64,000 nt of DNA, from NCBI RefSeq assembly GCF_037094685.1, contig NZ_CP146614.1, forward strand, positions 6,510,001 through 6,574,000, given 5' to 3'. The position numbers and the translations under genes are program-made. Under the pieces are notes generated by a model. The model saw only the letters and a list, made by a program, of their open reading frames with translations. It was not told the origin of the DNA and did no database searches. This stretch comes from Massilia sp. METH4 (lineage in GTDB: Bacteria; Pseudomonadota; Gammaproteobacteria; Burkholderiales; Burkholderiaceae_D). This document shows, one piece after another, positions 55,832 through 64,000 of this stretch (positions within the stretch are counted from its first letter, which is position 1; every line of letters begins with the position of its first letter).

Positions 55832-58828
55832 CTAAACTTTAAGCTTTCCAAGAATCTCGATTTGGATCCGTTCTGAACTGAACGCCTGCAATAATGGGAT
55901 CATGCCATTTTGGTCCGAAATACCTTCCATCCTTGCCCCATTTTCACGCACAATAGCGTATCGCATTGAGGCCATCGGCTGCCCTGATGGGTCGACTATT
56001 TGGAACTGGTCGTCGAATCGCATAGATGCACGCGGAAGAGTTGGCAGAACATTGTCAAGTTTGCTCGCACTTGAGAAACTCTTCTTCCCCGCATGAATCG
56101 CAATCTTCCCCGGACACTGCACAGTAATATTCCCGCCATCGATAGTGATATTCGCACCACCCGCTGTCGACAAACTGATGCTCTTCGCAGCCGCCCAGTC
56201 AACGTGAGCATTGGCACTGACCACATTCACCTCATCCCGCGCCTGCACCTTCAGCACATCGGCCTGGGCCTGCACCTCGACCGCATCCTTGGCCGCGATT
56301 AGCTGTAACCCGACACCACCCTCGCCAGCCTTGACGGCACCAGCCAGCACGCCAACGGCCTGCTGGCTATGCACCCGCATCTGCCCGCCAGTGATGAACT
56401 GCGCATCCTGCCCGCTCATCAAACTGACGGTCTCGCCATTGGACAGCTGCACCGCCTGCCCAGCAGTGACCACCAGCCCCGCTTTCGCGGAAATCGCAAT
56501 GATCGGATCGCTCGAGTGCGGCAATTTGCGGTCATCCGGGCTGGTGTTTTTTGACGCGGCATCGGAAAGCGCGGCATCGAAACCGCCAGAACCCACCATG
56601 CCCGACACACTGTCCAGCATGGCCTTCAACGGCGCCGCCTTCGGGTCGAGCACACTGGACGAAGCCTTGGCGGCGCCAAGGTGCGCAGCGAGGCCCACCG
56701 TCTCATGCGTCACGGCCGCCTGGCTGAACGTCTCGCCCAGCTTGACCGCCTGCTTCATCAACGCAATCCCGGCCGAGTTGTCACCGGCCGGATCGCGCGA
56801 CCCGGCGCCATGCGCAATCTTGTAGCTCGACACCAGCAAGCCCGCCCCACCCCGTACGGCACCATAGGCGTCGGTACGTAACTCCGCTCCCTGGCCGCGC
56901 AGCGACCCGCGATAATTGTCGGCCGCGTGAATCAAATGGCCCAGATTCAGCTCGGTGGCCGCCGATGTGGTGCGCAGCTGCACCCTTCCCTGCGCATCCG
57001 TATCGTCGAACAGCAACTGGTTGTAGCCCGCGCCGCCAAATTCCCTGGTGCGCACGCCCCACTGGCTCGCGGCATTGCGGTGCCCGGCACTCTCGGCCGA
57101 AGCGCCATGCCACACGGGCGAATGACCGCCGGTCAGGTTGCCCTGCGCGGAGATCGCGTGGTCGTGCGCCGGCTGGAACAGCGAGGCAGCATTATCCGAT
57201 GAAGGCGCTTCGCCGCCCGGCGTGGGTGCAACGCCTCCTTCGCCCTGCCCGTTGTACACGGCGCCCACGATGATCGGCCGGTCGATGTCGTTCTCCATGA
57301 ACTGCACGACCACTTCCTGCCCGATGCGCGGCAGGAACTGGCTGCCGATGCCGCCGCCGGCCAATCGCTGCGCCACGCGTACCCAGCAGGTGGCGTCGCC
57401 GCTGTCCTGCCAGTGGTAGCGGATGCGCACGCGGCCCAGCGCATCGCAGTACAGCTCATCGGCGCCGGCCGGCGTGTCGCTGCCGTCCGGCCCGATCACG
57501 ATCGCGGTCTGCGCGCCGCGGGCGGTCGGTTTCGGGTGCGAGCGGCCATCGCTGCCCGGCAGGACCGGGCGCCAGACGACGTCGCTGGCGACCGCCTCGA
57601 AGCAGTTGCCGTAGCCGCTCTTGCGGGCCTGGTCGATCGTCAGTTGGAAGTCTGGCGGCAGGTCGCGCACGGTTTCGTGCAGCAGTTCGGGAATGGGGCC
57701 GAACAGCTCCGCCAGCGCTTCGGTGGCGCGGGACGGCAGGTTGTTCACGCCTACGCTCACCACGCGCAGCACCGTGTAGCTGGCCGCTTCGCCCAGGGAT
57801 TGCAATGGCGTGCCGGTGACCGTCAGGCGCGTGCCCGCGCGCAGCGTGCGCACCGTCGAACGGCCGCGCCACAGCTGGCTGCGCGCCTCGCGCGCTTCCA
57901 TCTGCAGGTCGGCGTAGCGCTGGGCCTGGCCCCAATCGGCATAGGCGTACTGGCCCGGCCCGTCGAACGATTCGAGGGGCGGAAGCCTGGCGCCGTTCGA
58001 CAGGCGCGACGGCGAGCTGGCCGCCACCGCCTTCTTGGCCTTGTAGTCGTAGCTGAGCACCGTGCTGGCCGAGGCACCCACGCTGCGCATGGCGGCCAGC
58101 GCCTGCACGGTGTCGCTCTGTTCGCGCGCATGCGCGCCGTGGAACCGCACGCCGCCGGCGGCACTCGAAACGTCGTCCGGCACGCCCGTCTTGCTGCTGC
58201 TGTCGGCGAACAGGACCATCAGCGGGCCATCCTCGTCGTGGTCGTAGCGCCATGCCAGCCCCTCTTCCGCCAGCAGGCGTTCGACGAAGGCGAGATCGGT
58301 CTCGCGGTACTGGCAGCAGTAGCTGCGCGGCAGCGCGCCGTCCAGGAACGGCATCACCTCGTCGCTCCAGCGCCAGCGTGCGGCCGGCTGGTAGGCGCCG
58401 AACACGGATTCGATGATGTCGACCACGCCCTGGTCTTGCCACACCCGGCTGTTGCGCACGTGGGCCAGCCGCCAGATCCAGTGGGAAATGCGCACGCGGT
58501 AGCGTGCCAGGCCGCCTTCGCTGCCCAGCATGGCGAACTCGCTGATTTCGCCGGCGAAGCTCGCCCGCGTGCCGTCGGCCAGGCTCACCTGCAAGGTGGC
58601 CGGCTGGCCCAGCAGGGCCGGCAAGTCGATATGGGCGCTGGTGGATACGGCGATCACGTCGCGCGCGCCCACTCCCTGCACCAGGTCGTCCGCCACGAAC
58701 GCTTCCACCAGCAGTCCGCCGGCGCCCAGTTCCCGGCTGCCATCGCCAACCTGCAATGCGTACAGCCGCGTCGCGCTCGAAAACAGGGCCAGTGCGGCCC
58801 GCACTCCTTCAACCAGCTCCACCGCCAT
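55832..58828 (-). CDS. vgrG: VgrG spike protein with C-terminal effector-adaptor tail
   Basis: A 998-residue trimeric T6SS tip protein. N-terminal gp27-like region (about 1-380: FVERLLAEEGLAWRYDHDED), gp5-like OB fold (about 425-500: YCDALGRVRIRYHWQDSGDA), a beta-helix of DUF2345 type (about 640-900) and a transthyretin-like tail (from about 905: FQIVDPSGQPMASMRYAIVR). The tail is probably the docking site for the lipase encoded next. ATG at 58828 comes 2 bp after the upstream stop. The core from 56076 to 57899 is duplicated at 51282-53105. Confidence 0.95.
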   Translation of the reverse strand: MAVELVEGVRAALALFSSATRLYALQVGDGSRELGAGGLLVEAFVADDLVQGVGARDVIAVSTSAHIDLPALLGQPATLQVSLADGTRASFAGEISEFAMLGSEGGLARYRVRISHWIWRLAHVRNSRVWQDQGVVDIIESVFGAYQPAARWRWSDEVMPFLDGALPRSYCCQYRETDLAFVERLLAEEGLAWRYDHDEDGPLMVLFADSSSKTGVPDDVSSAAGGVRFHGAHAREQSDTVQALAAMRSVGASASTVLSYDYKAKKAVAASSPSRLSNGARLPPLESFDGPGQYAYADWGQAQRYADLQMEAREARSQLWRGRSTVRTLRAGTRLTVTGTPLQSLGEAASYTVLRVVSVGVNNLPSRATEALAELFGPIPELLHETVRDLPPDFQLTIDQARKSGYGNCFEAVASDVVWRPVLPGSDGRSHPKPTARGAQTAIVIGPDGSDTPAGADELYCDALGRVRIRYHWQDSGDATCWVRVAQRLAGGGIGSQFLPRIGQEVVVQFMENDIDRPIIVGAVYNGQGEGGVAPTPGGEAPSSDNAASLFQPAHDHAISAQGNLTGGHSPVWHGASAESAGHRNAASQWGVRTREFGGAGYNQLLFDDTDAQGRVQLRTTSAATELNLGHLIHAADNYRGSLRGQGAELRTDAYGAVRGGAGLLVSSYKIAHGAGSRDPAGDNSAGIALMKQAVKLGETFSQAAVTHETVGLAAHLGAAKASSSVLDPKAAPLKAMLDSVSGMVGSGGFDAALSDAASKNTSPDDRKLPHSSDPIIAISAKAGLVVTAGQAVQLSNGETVSLMSGQDAQFITGGQMRVHSQQAVGVLAGAVKAGEGGVGLQLIAAKDAVEVQAQADVLKVQARDEVNVVSANAHVDWAAAKSISLSTAGGANITIDGGNITVQCPGKIAIHAGKKSFSSASKLDNVLPTLPRASMRFDDQFQIVDPSGQPMASMRYAIVRENGARMEGISDQNGMIPLLQAFSSERIQIEILGKLKV
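56076..57899 (-). repeat. direct repeat copy B of the VgrG core (1.8 kb)
   Basis: Second copy, inside the complete vgrG. The two copies enclose the VgrG tail, the lipase and its immunity gene, so crossover between them would remove about 4.8 kb and join the VgrG N-terminus to the alternative tail and M23/GH19 effector in frame. Confidence 0.92.
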
Positions 58829-58830
58829 CG

Positions 58831-59736
58831 TCAACCCGCAATCTCGGCCACGCGGGGATCCTTGCAGTCGCCCTTCGCCTTGTTTTTTCCGCTATCGGTA
58901 CCGCTGCCGGACGTGGCACAGCCCTTCTGTTCGGCCGGGGCCTTGTTTTCCCGCGCGGCCGCTGCCTTCGAATGGGCCAGCAGCGCCGCCAGCAGGGCGG
59001 CGTCGCTGTCGGCGGGCGCGCTTTTCGCCGCCGGCTTCTTCTTCTTCGCCGCTGCCTGGGCCAATCGTTTCTCCCTTGCCGCTTTCGCCTTGCGCTCCGC
59101 CCTGGTCAATTGGGTCTTTTTCGCGGGAGCCGCCTTGGCGAGTTTCTCTTCGTCGTCCGGTTTGGCGGCCTCGGACTTTTCACCGGAGGCCCGCTTGTCC
59201 AGAAACGCCGCCAGTTCATCCTTGCCGTCCTTGCCATCCGGCGCGGCGGGGGGGCGTGCCGCGACGGCGGTTGCCCCGGCCGCGACGGCCGCCGCGGTGG
59301 CAGCACCAGCGGCACCAGGCATTTCATCAAGAATCGTCGCGGCGCTCACATTGCTGTCATGCGCGGGCGCGGCCTGCGCTACTGCGGGCGCAGCCGATGG
59401 TTCCGGGTGAGGCGCATCTGCGATCACCGCCGGTGCCACTGCCGGCGCAGCCGCGGAAGCCTGCGCAGGGGCCGCGGCAACCTGCATGCCGGCGTCGTCG
59501 TTTTCCTGCATCGTCCAGGCCAACGCGCCGCCGCCCAGCACGACGGCGGCCGCAAGGCCCGCCATCATACCGCCCTTGCGGCCGGCCTTGCGCGGTGCGC
59601 GCGCCGAACCGGACGGGCTCGCGCGGCCATCGAGCTTGCTCAGGATGCTCTGGTCGTCTCCTGCCGCATTCTGTTGCGGCTGCTCCGGGAGAAGGCTGGG
59701 TCGGCTGGTGCGGCCCGGTTCATCACGTTGCGGCAA
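58831..59736 (-). CDS. Ala/Lys-rich single-helix membrane protein, T6SS-linked
   Basis: A 301-residue protein of low complexity. One membrane helix (about residues 57-76: MMAGLAAAVVLGGGALAWTM), then a long Ala/Pro-rich and Lys-rich periplasmic or cytoplasmic region (LTRAERKAKAAREKRLAQAA), ending 2 bp before vgrG. The start appears to be TTG at 59736 (AAGGGAG six bases upstream), giving LPQRDEPGRTSRPSL. No family is recognised. Position at the head of the vgrG operon suggests an accessory role, perhaps in loading. Confidence 0.6.
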   Translation of the reverse strand: MPQRDEPGRTSRPSLLPEQPQQNAAGDDQSILSKLDGRASPSGSARAPRKAGRKGGMMAGLAAAVVLGGGALAWTMQENDDAGMQVAAAPAQASAAAPAVAPAVIADAPHPEPSAAPAVAQAAPAHDSNVSAATILDEMPGAAGAATAAAVAAGATAVAARPPAAPDGKDGKDELAAFLDKRASGEKSEAAKPDDEEKLAKAAPAKKTQLTRAERKAKAAREKRLAQAAAKKKKPAAKSAPADSDAALLAALLAHSKAAAARENKAPAEQKGCATSGSGTDSGKNKAKGDCKDPRVAEIAG

Positions 59737-59927
59737 AATATACTCCCTTATTATTTCCTGCTTAACTTTACGCGATCTATATAACCCTCCGCACAAAGTC
59801 TGTAAACCACTGCGCCTGTGCGCGCCACAAATAATATTATAAGCGACCTATTATCTAGAGATTAAGTTATACTTCGGAGCAATCATATTTTCATCGCTCG
59901 CTGCCCTGGCAGAAGAACGGACTCAAC
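59737..59927. promoter_or_regulatory. AT-rich divergent promoter region of the T6SS locus
   Basis: A 191-bp AT-rich gap lies between the leftward vgrG operon and the rightward M15-PAAR-tssM operon. TATATAAC (59778-59785), TAATATTATAA (59831-59841) and TTATACTT (59867-59874) are -10-like. No operator could be defined. Confidence 0.45.
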
Positions 59928-60770
59928 GTGTTGTTTGTCGCTGTCGCGCTGTACTTCCTGCTGGCTTGCCTGATCAGCTGGCTGGTGCTGTTCCCCTCGG
60001 GGCGGGCACTGGTGCTGCAGGCGCTGGCCGGCACTGGCAAGCGGCTGCAGCGTGGCTGGCGCGCCACGGCGGAGCGCGAAAGCCGGCGTCTCGATGCAAT
60101 CGGGCAGACCTCTGGCGCGTCGCTGCGCGAGGCCGGTACCTTCATCCGCCGCCATTACCTGCTGTGCCTCGGTGGTGCACTGTTGCTGGGCGCGCCGCCC
60201 CTGGTGGCGCTGATGAGCGCCGGCCACACGCAGCTGGGCGGCTACGAGGAATCGACCCGGGAAGTCAACACGCAGGTCGCCACCCTGCTGGAGGGCGAAC
60301 AGCTGGTGCCGCCGCCGCCCCTGCCGCCGCTCGCCTTCGCCAGCGCGGAAGTGCAAAAGGAACGGCCGATGATTGCCACGGCCAGCCGCGACTGGGCACT
60401 GCTCAATGCGGAGTACCAGCAGCGGCTCCTGCATGTGTTCCGGATCATGAAGGAGAAGCATGGCTACGAAATGGCGATCCTGGAGGGTTACCGGAGCCCG
60501 CAGCGGCAGGACATGCTGGCCGCGATGGGGCCGAACGTCACCAACGCGGCGGCCTTCCAGAGCTGGCACCAGTACGGGCTGGCGGCCGACTGCGCCTTCG
60601 TGCGTAACGGCCGCATCGTCATCTCGGAAAAGGATCCATGGGCGATGCGCGGCTACCAGCTGTATGGCGAGGTGGCCGAGTCAATGGGCCTGACCTGGGG
60701 CGGGCGCTGGAAAATGATGGACCTGGGGCATACGGAACTGCGTTTGCCCGGGGTAATGCAACGCCGTTGA
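59928..60770 (+). CDS. membrane-anchored M15-family peptidase (T6SS-associated)
   Basis: A 280-residue protein with two helices (about 4-22 and 77-95) and a periplasmic peptidase domain (about 145-280). M15/VanY zinc motif: SWHQYGLAADCAF (His214, Asp221) and GHTEL (His268), with the EGYRSPQRQ substrate strand at 186-194. Such enzymes trim peptidoglycan peptides; T6SS loci often carry one (TagX role) to open the cell wall for the apparatus. The start is GTG at 59928 with a weak ribosome site; TTG at 59931 is alternative. Confidence 0.85.
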   Translation: MLFVAVALYFLLACLISWLVLFPSGRALVLQALAGTGKRLQRGWRATAERESRRLDAIGQTSGASLREAGTFIRRHYLLCLGGALLLGAPPLVALMSAGHTQLGGYEESTREVNTQVATLLEGEQLVPPPPLPPLAFASAEVQKERPMIATASRDWALLNAEYQQRLLHVFRIMKEKHGYEMAILEGYRSPQRQDMLAAMGPNVTNAAAFQSWHQYGLAADCAFVRNGRIVISEKDPWAMRGYQLYGEVAESMGLTWGGRWKMMDLGHTELRLPGVMQRR

Positions 60771-60817
60771 GCGAAACGGCATATGAAACAGCGGACAAGG
60801 AAGCGGGAGAACGGAAC

Positions 60818-61087
60818 ATGGCAGGACCTGTGATCAGATTGGGCGACAAGACCTCGCATGGCGGCACCGTCATCGAGGCGTCGACCATGAGCGACAGCGG
60901 CGGCATCGGCATTGCGCGCATGGGCGACAAGACGAGCTGCCCGATCCCCGGCCATGGCACCAGCCCGATCGTCTCCGGCGACCAGACCTGCATCATCGAC
61001 GGCAAGCCGGTGGCGCGCCACGGCGACAAGACCGGCTGCGGCGCGACCCTGATCGCCGGGCAGCAGAACACGGTCGACCAGGTATAA
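60818..61087 (+). CDS. PAAR-domain spike tip protein
   Basis: An 89-residue protein almost entirely made of PAAR repeats (GPVIRLGDKTSHGGTVIEAS, then PIPGHGTSPIVSGDQTCIID, then GKPVARHGDKTGCGATL). It caps the VgrG trimer and binds metal through His/Cys at the tip. ATG at 60818 has GGGAGAACGG upstream. No C-terminal toxin is fused. Next gene starts after 2 bp. Confidence 0.95.
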   Translation: MAGPVIRLGDKTSHGGTVIEASTMSDSGGIGIARMGDKTSCPIPGHGTSPIVSGDQTCIIDGKPVARHGDKTGCGATLIAGQQNTVDQV

Positions 61088-61089
61088 CG

Positions 61090-62484
61090 ATGGGGGCGTG
61101 GATCAAAGGCGGCCTGGCGGCACTGGTCGCGTTCGGCCTTTGCTGGGGCGGCGCCATCACCTGGTGGCAGGGCGCGGGGCGCTCGCCGTCCAATACCGAG
61201 CTCGCGGTGCTGCTGCTGGGTGCCCCGCTGGCGCTGCTGGGCGTGTTCCTGCTGGTCCGGCACCTGATCAAGCCGGCGGCCGCACCGGAAGCGGCCGCGT
61301 CACCCGCCGGCGCGGCAGTGCCGGCGCCGCTGGTGGCCGGCCCGTCGCTGGCCGTGCTGGCAACGGCCCTGCGCACGCCGCACGGCGCCGCGCCGGAGGA
61401 ACTGGCCGAGGCGATCGCCGGCCAGCGCGCGCGCGGCGACCTCGATCCCGAACTCCTCGACGACGAGGGTTATCCCATCATGAGCGCGCGCGTGAAAGAC
61501 CCGGTCGATCCGGGGCGGCGCGAACAGATCGAAGCGTGGCTGGCGGCGCAAGCGCTGGCCGAGCCGGCATTCGACGAGGAGCAGTGGCGCGCCCTCGGCA
61601 TGCTGACCGAGGTCGCCGCCGAACTGGCGCAGCATGCCGCCGCCCACCCGCATGCGCAACCTGACGAAAGCGACCAACAGGCAGCGCATGCACCGCAGCC
61701 GCCGTTGTTGCAGGTCCTGCTGGCGCAGGCCGGCGCCTGGAACGAGGCGCAACGCGCGGCCGCCGCGGCCTGGGTGCGCCACGTGATCGGTGAAATGGGC
61801 TGGCCCGCTGACCGCGCCAGCATCAGCGTCGCGGCGCAGGCCGCGCCCGCCGCCGCGGTATCGAACTGGCTGATCCAGCTGTCGGCGCAGGCAAGCGGCA
61901 CGCCCACGCTGGGCATGCTCCTCGCCGCCGATTCCCACATCGGCGAAGCCAGCGTGAACGCGCTGGCGGCCGAGGGCCGGCTGTTCGTGGCCAGCCGCCA
62001 GCAAGGCCTGATCCCCGGCGAAGGCGCCGCCGGCCTGCTGCTGGCCGACGCCACGCAAGCGGCCCTGCTGGGCGAGGCGCCGGCGCACCTGCACACGGTG
62101 GCGGCCCAACGCGACGATTCGGCCGACGTCGCGCGCAAGGCCGATGCCGCCTTGCTGCGGCGCCTGGGCGCGCAGGCATGCACGCAGGGCGCCATCGCGG
62201 CCGGCGCGGTGGCGGCGCTCGTGGCCGACACGGGGCACCGCACCAGCCGCATGATGGAACTGATGGAGCTGGCCAATGGCGAACTGGCTCAGCTCGACAC
62301 CGGCGCCGACGTGCTGGCCACGGGCAGTGCCTGCGGCCACGCGGGCGCCGTGCCGTTCGTGGCCGCGCTGGCGCTGGCCAACCAGCAGGCACAGGAACGG
62401 CAGGCGCCGGTCCTGTGCGTGAGCAATGAAGACCCCCACCACCGCAGTGCCGTGCTGGTTCGCCCGCCGGCCCTGCAATCCTGA
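61090..62484 (+). CDS. membrane-anchored ketosynthase-like protein of T6SS locus
   Basis: A 464-residue protein with two helices (about 8-26 and 37-57) and a soluble part (90-464) that resembles the C-terminal half of beta-ketoacyl synthases: PGEGAAGLLLAD (309-320), DTGHRTSR (380-387), TGSACGHAGAVPFVAALALA (411-430) and a final SNEDPHHRSAVLV strand. The KS lysine and usual active Cys context are absent, so it is probably non-catalytic. It lies between PAAR and tssM, 2 bp and 34 bp from its neighbours. Function in T6SS is unknown. Confidence 0.7.
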   Translation: MGAWIKGGLAALVAFGLCWGGAITWWQGAGRSPSNTELAVLLLGAPLALLGVFLLVRHLIKPAAAPEAAASPAGAAVPAPLVAGPSLAVLATALRTPHGAAPEELAEAIAGQRARGDLDPELLDDEGYPIMSARVKDPVDPGRREQIEAWLAAQALAEPAFDEEQWRALGMLTEVAAELAQHAAAHPHAQPDESDQQAAHAPQPPLLQVLLAQAGAWNEAQRAAAAAWVRHVIGEMGWPADRASISVAAQAAPAAAVSNWLIQLSAQASGTPTLGMLLAADSHIGEASVNALAAEGRLFVASRQQGLIPGEGAAGLLLADATQAALLGEAPAHLHTVAAQRDDSADVARKADAALLRRLGAQACTQGAIAAGAVAALVADTGHRTSRMMELMELANGELAQLDTGADVLATGSACGHAGAVPFVAALALANQQAQERQAPVLCVSNEDPHHRSAVLVRPPALQS

Positions 62485-62518
62485 TCGATTGACGAGCAGT
62501 TTTTAGTCGAGTTTTACG

Positions 62519-64000
62519 ATGATTGATACTATCTGGCAGTTCCTGACGACCCGCTCCAGCCTGACGGCGATCGGCTACCTCGCCCTGGCTGCGCTGCTGT
62601 GGATCTCCACGCGCCTGCTCGGCCTGCCGGTGCCGTGGGCCTGGGGACTGTTCCTGCTCGCCCTGGCCGCCGGCGCCGCGCTGTGGGGCTGGCGCCGCTG
62701 GCGCAACCGCAAGGCCGCCGCCGAACTGGGCGACATGCTGGAACAACAGGCCGTCGCCGCTACGCCGAAGGCCAACGCCACCCAGCGCGAGGAGCACGAG
62801 GCGATCAAGAAGCGCATGCTCGACGCCATCGGCACGATCAAGGGCTCGAAACTGGGCCTGCTGTCGGACGACGCGGCGCTCTATGAGCTGCCCTGGTACA
62901 TGGTGATCGGCAACCCGGCGGCGGGCAAGAGCACGGCGATCGCCAGCTCGGGCCTGCAATTCCCGTTCGCGGACGCGAAGATCGTGCACGGCGTGGGCGG
63001 CACCCGCAACTGCGACTGGTTCTTCACCACCGACGGCATCCTGATCGACACCGCCGGCCGCTACTCGGTGAACGAGGAAGACCGCGCCGAGTGGTTCGGT
63101 TTCCTTTCCCTGCTCAAGAAGTACCGCAAGAAAGCGCCGATCAATGGCGTGATCATCGCCGCCAGTGTCGCCGAGCTGGCCGGCAACCGCCCCGAGTTCG
63201 CCATCAACCTGGCCAAGAACCTGCGCCAGCGCGTGCAGGAGCTGACCGAGAAACTGGAAGTGCATGCGCCGGTCTACGTGGTGTTCACGAAAGCCGACCT
63301 GATCACCGGCTTCAATGAATTCTTCCAGGATGCCGACCGCGCCGAGCGCGACCGCGTGTGGGGGGCCACCCTGCCCTACAACCAGCATGCCAGCGGCCAG
63401 CAGGTGCTCGACCAGTTCGACGCCCGCTTCGACGAACTGTATGAAGGCTTGAAGGACATGAGCGCCGCCAACATGGCGCTGCTGTCGCGCGAGCGCATGC
63501 CGCCGGGGGTGTTTACCTTCCCGCTCGAATTCTCGAACGTGAAGGCGCCGCTGCGCTCGTTCATCGCCACGCTGTTCGAGGAAAACCCGTTCCAGTTCAA
63601 GCCCGTATTCCGCGGCTTCTACTTCACCAGCGCGCTGCAGGAAGGCGAGCCCGTCTCCGCTTCCTCGAAGCGCGTGGCGCAGCGCTTCGACATTCGCCTG
63701 CAGCCGGGCCACCACGAGGACAGCCACCAGCAGCAGGGCTACTTCCTGCTCAACCTGTTCCGCAAGGTGATCTTCGCCGACAAGGAACTGGTGGCGCAGT
63801 ATGCCAGCCCGGCCAAGACGCGCGTGCGCTATGCTGCCTTCTTCGCCGCCACCGCGTTCGCCGGCCTGGCCCTGGGCGGCTGGAGCTGGTCTTATGTGAA
63901 CAACCGCCAGCTGGTGGAAAACGTGGAAGCCGACCTGGCGCAGGCCGTACGCGTGCAGGACAAGCGGCTCGACCTGCAATCGCGCTTCGAGGCGCTGCAA
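62519..64000 (+). CDS. tssM: type VI secretion membrane protein TssM (IcmF), N-terminal part
   Basis: The visible 494 codons contain two N-terminal helices (17-34 and 39-57), a GTPase-like cytosolic domain with Walker A GNPAAGKST (131-139) and IDTAGR (176-181), the IcmF-type segment FVFTKADLITG-like (VYVVFTKADLITGF), and a third helix (about 447-466) leading to the periplasmic part. It forms the T6SS envelope complex with TssL and TssJ. It runs off the right edge; the full protein is usually about 1100-1300 residues. Confidence 0.95.
   Translation, partial: MIDTIWQFLTTRSSLTAIGYLALAALLWISTRLLGLPVPWAWGLFLLALAAGAALWGWRRWRNRKAAAELGDMLEQQAVAATPKANATQREEHEAIKKRMLDAIGTIKGSKLGLLSDDAALYELPWYMVIGNPAAGKSTAIASSGLQFPFADAKIVHGVGGTRNCDWFFTTDGILIDTAGRYSVNEEDRAEWFGFLSLLKKYRKKAPINGVIIAASVAELAGNRPEFAINLAKNLRQRVQELTEKLEVHAPVYVVFTKADLITGFNEFFQDADRAERDRVWGATLPYNQHASGQQVLDQFDARFDELYEGLKDMSAANMALLSRERMPPGVFTFPLEFSNVKAPLRSFIATLFEENPFQFKPVFRGFYFTSALQEGEPVSASSKRVAQRFDIRLQPGHHEDSHQQQGYFLLNLFRKVIFADKELVAQYASPAKTRVRYAAFFAATAFAGLALGGWSWSYVNNRQLVENVEADLAQAVRVQDKRLDLQSRFEALQ

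Noticed and set aside
48249..56075. prophage origin of the GH19/M23 effector and AT-rich segment
   Set aside because: No capsid, tail, terminase or integrase genes occur. The context of VgrG, immunity coupling and TssM fits T6SS cargo.

Overview
The window looks like chromosomal DNA of a high-GC betaproteobacterium. The closest fit is Oxalobacteraceae of the Massilia/Duganella/Pseudoduganella type. This is inferred from the gene mix (several TonB-dependent receptors, plant-polysaccharide enzymes, a type VI secretion locus, ExoD, YeeE and PepSY proteins) and not from a marker gene. I saw no rRNA, tRNA, CRISPR array, transposase or plasmid origin.

Layout. (1) 1-13.6 kb is a pectin/rhamnogalacturonan locus: the start of a secreted, possibly glycosidase protein, a pectin methylesterase, and a divergent operon of TonB receptor, GH43, GH105 and SGNH acetylesterase. 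A cluster of 11-bp palindrome-like sites lies in the shared promoter. A glutathione transferase, a GlxA-type regulator and a metallo-beta-lactamase-fold hydrolase are embedded in it. (2) 13.6-18.1 kb holds a YcxB-like membrane protein, a KfrA-like DNA-binding protein, a CPA2 antiporter, a frameshifted ThuA-domain gene and a DUF998-like membrane protein. (3) 18.3-22.5 kb is a DUF2946, TonB receptor, PepSY set, probably for metal or siderophore uptake. (4) 22.5-26.2 kb carries two tandem PhoA-type alkaline phosphatases behind a good Pho box, then a His-rich exported protein. (5) 26.2-31.5 kb is a LytTR two-component pair divergent from a TonB receptor and an acyltransferase. (6) 31.7-37 kb encodes an AI-2E/PerM exporter, TerC-CBS, ExoD and UppP. 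(7) 37-48 kb has a Fur-controlled TonB receptor with a MerC-like protein, YeeE/YedE, DUF2200, ArfB, DUF779 with aldehyde dehydrogenase behind a sigma-54 promoter, glutathione peroxidase, a second ExoD and an MscS channel.

(8) 48.2-64 kb is a type VI secretion (T6SS) locus and the most interesting part. A complete VgrG is followed by a lipase effector and a Tli4-like lipoprotein immunity protein. Directly after the immunity stop codon lies a 5'-truncated second copy of the VgrG core with a different C-terminal tail, followed by a second effector (M23-like plus GH19) and a second immunity candidate. The effector, immunity and tail segments are AT-richer than the VgrG core. The layout looks like a displaced, archived effector cassette behind a silent VgrG core. 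The two 1.8-kb direct repeats could swap the active cassette by recombination. On the other strand are an M15 peptidase, PAAR, a membrane-anchored ketosynthase-like protein and the start of TssM.

Start codons were chosen from Shine-Dalgarno sequences, signal peptides and gene overlaps. GC contrasts were judged by eye. Family names come from recognised motifs, with no database search.
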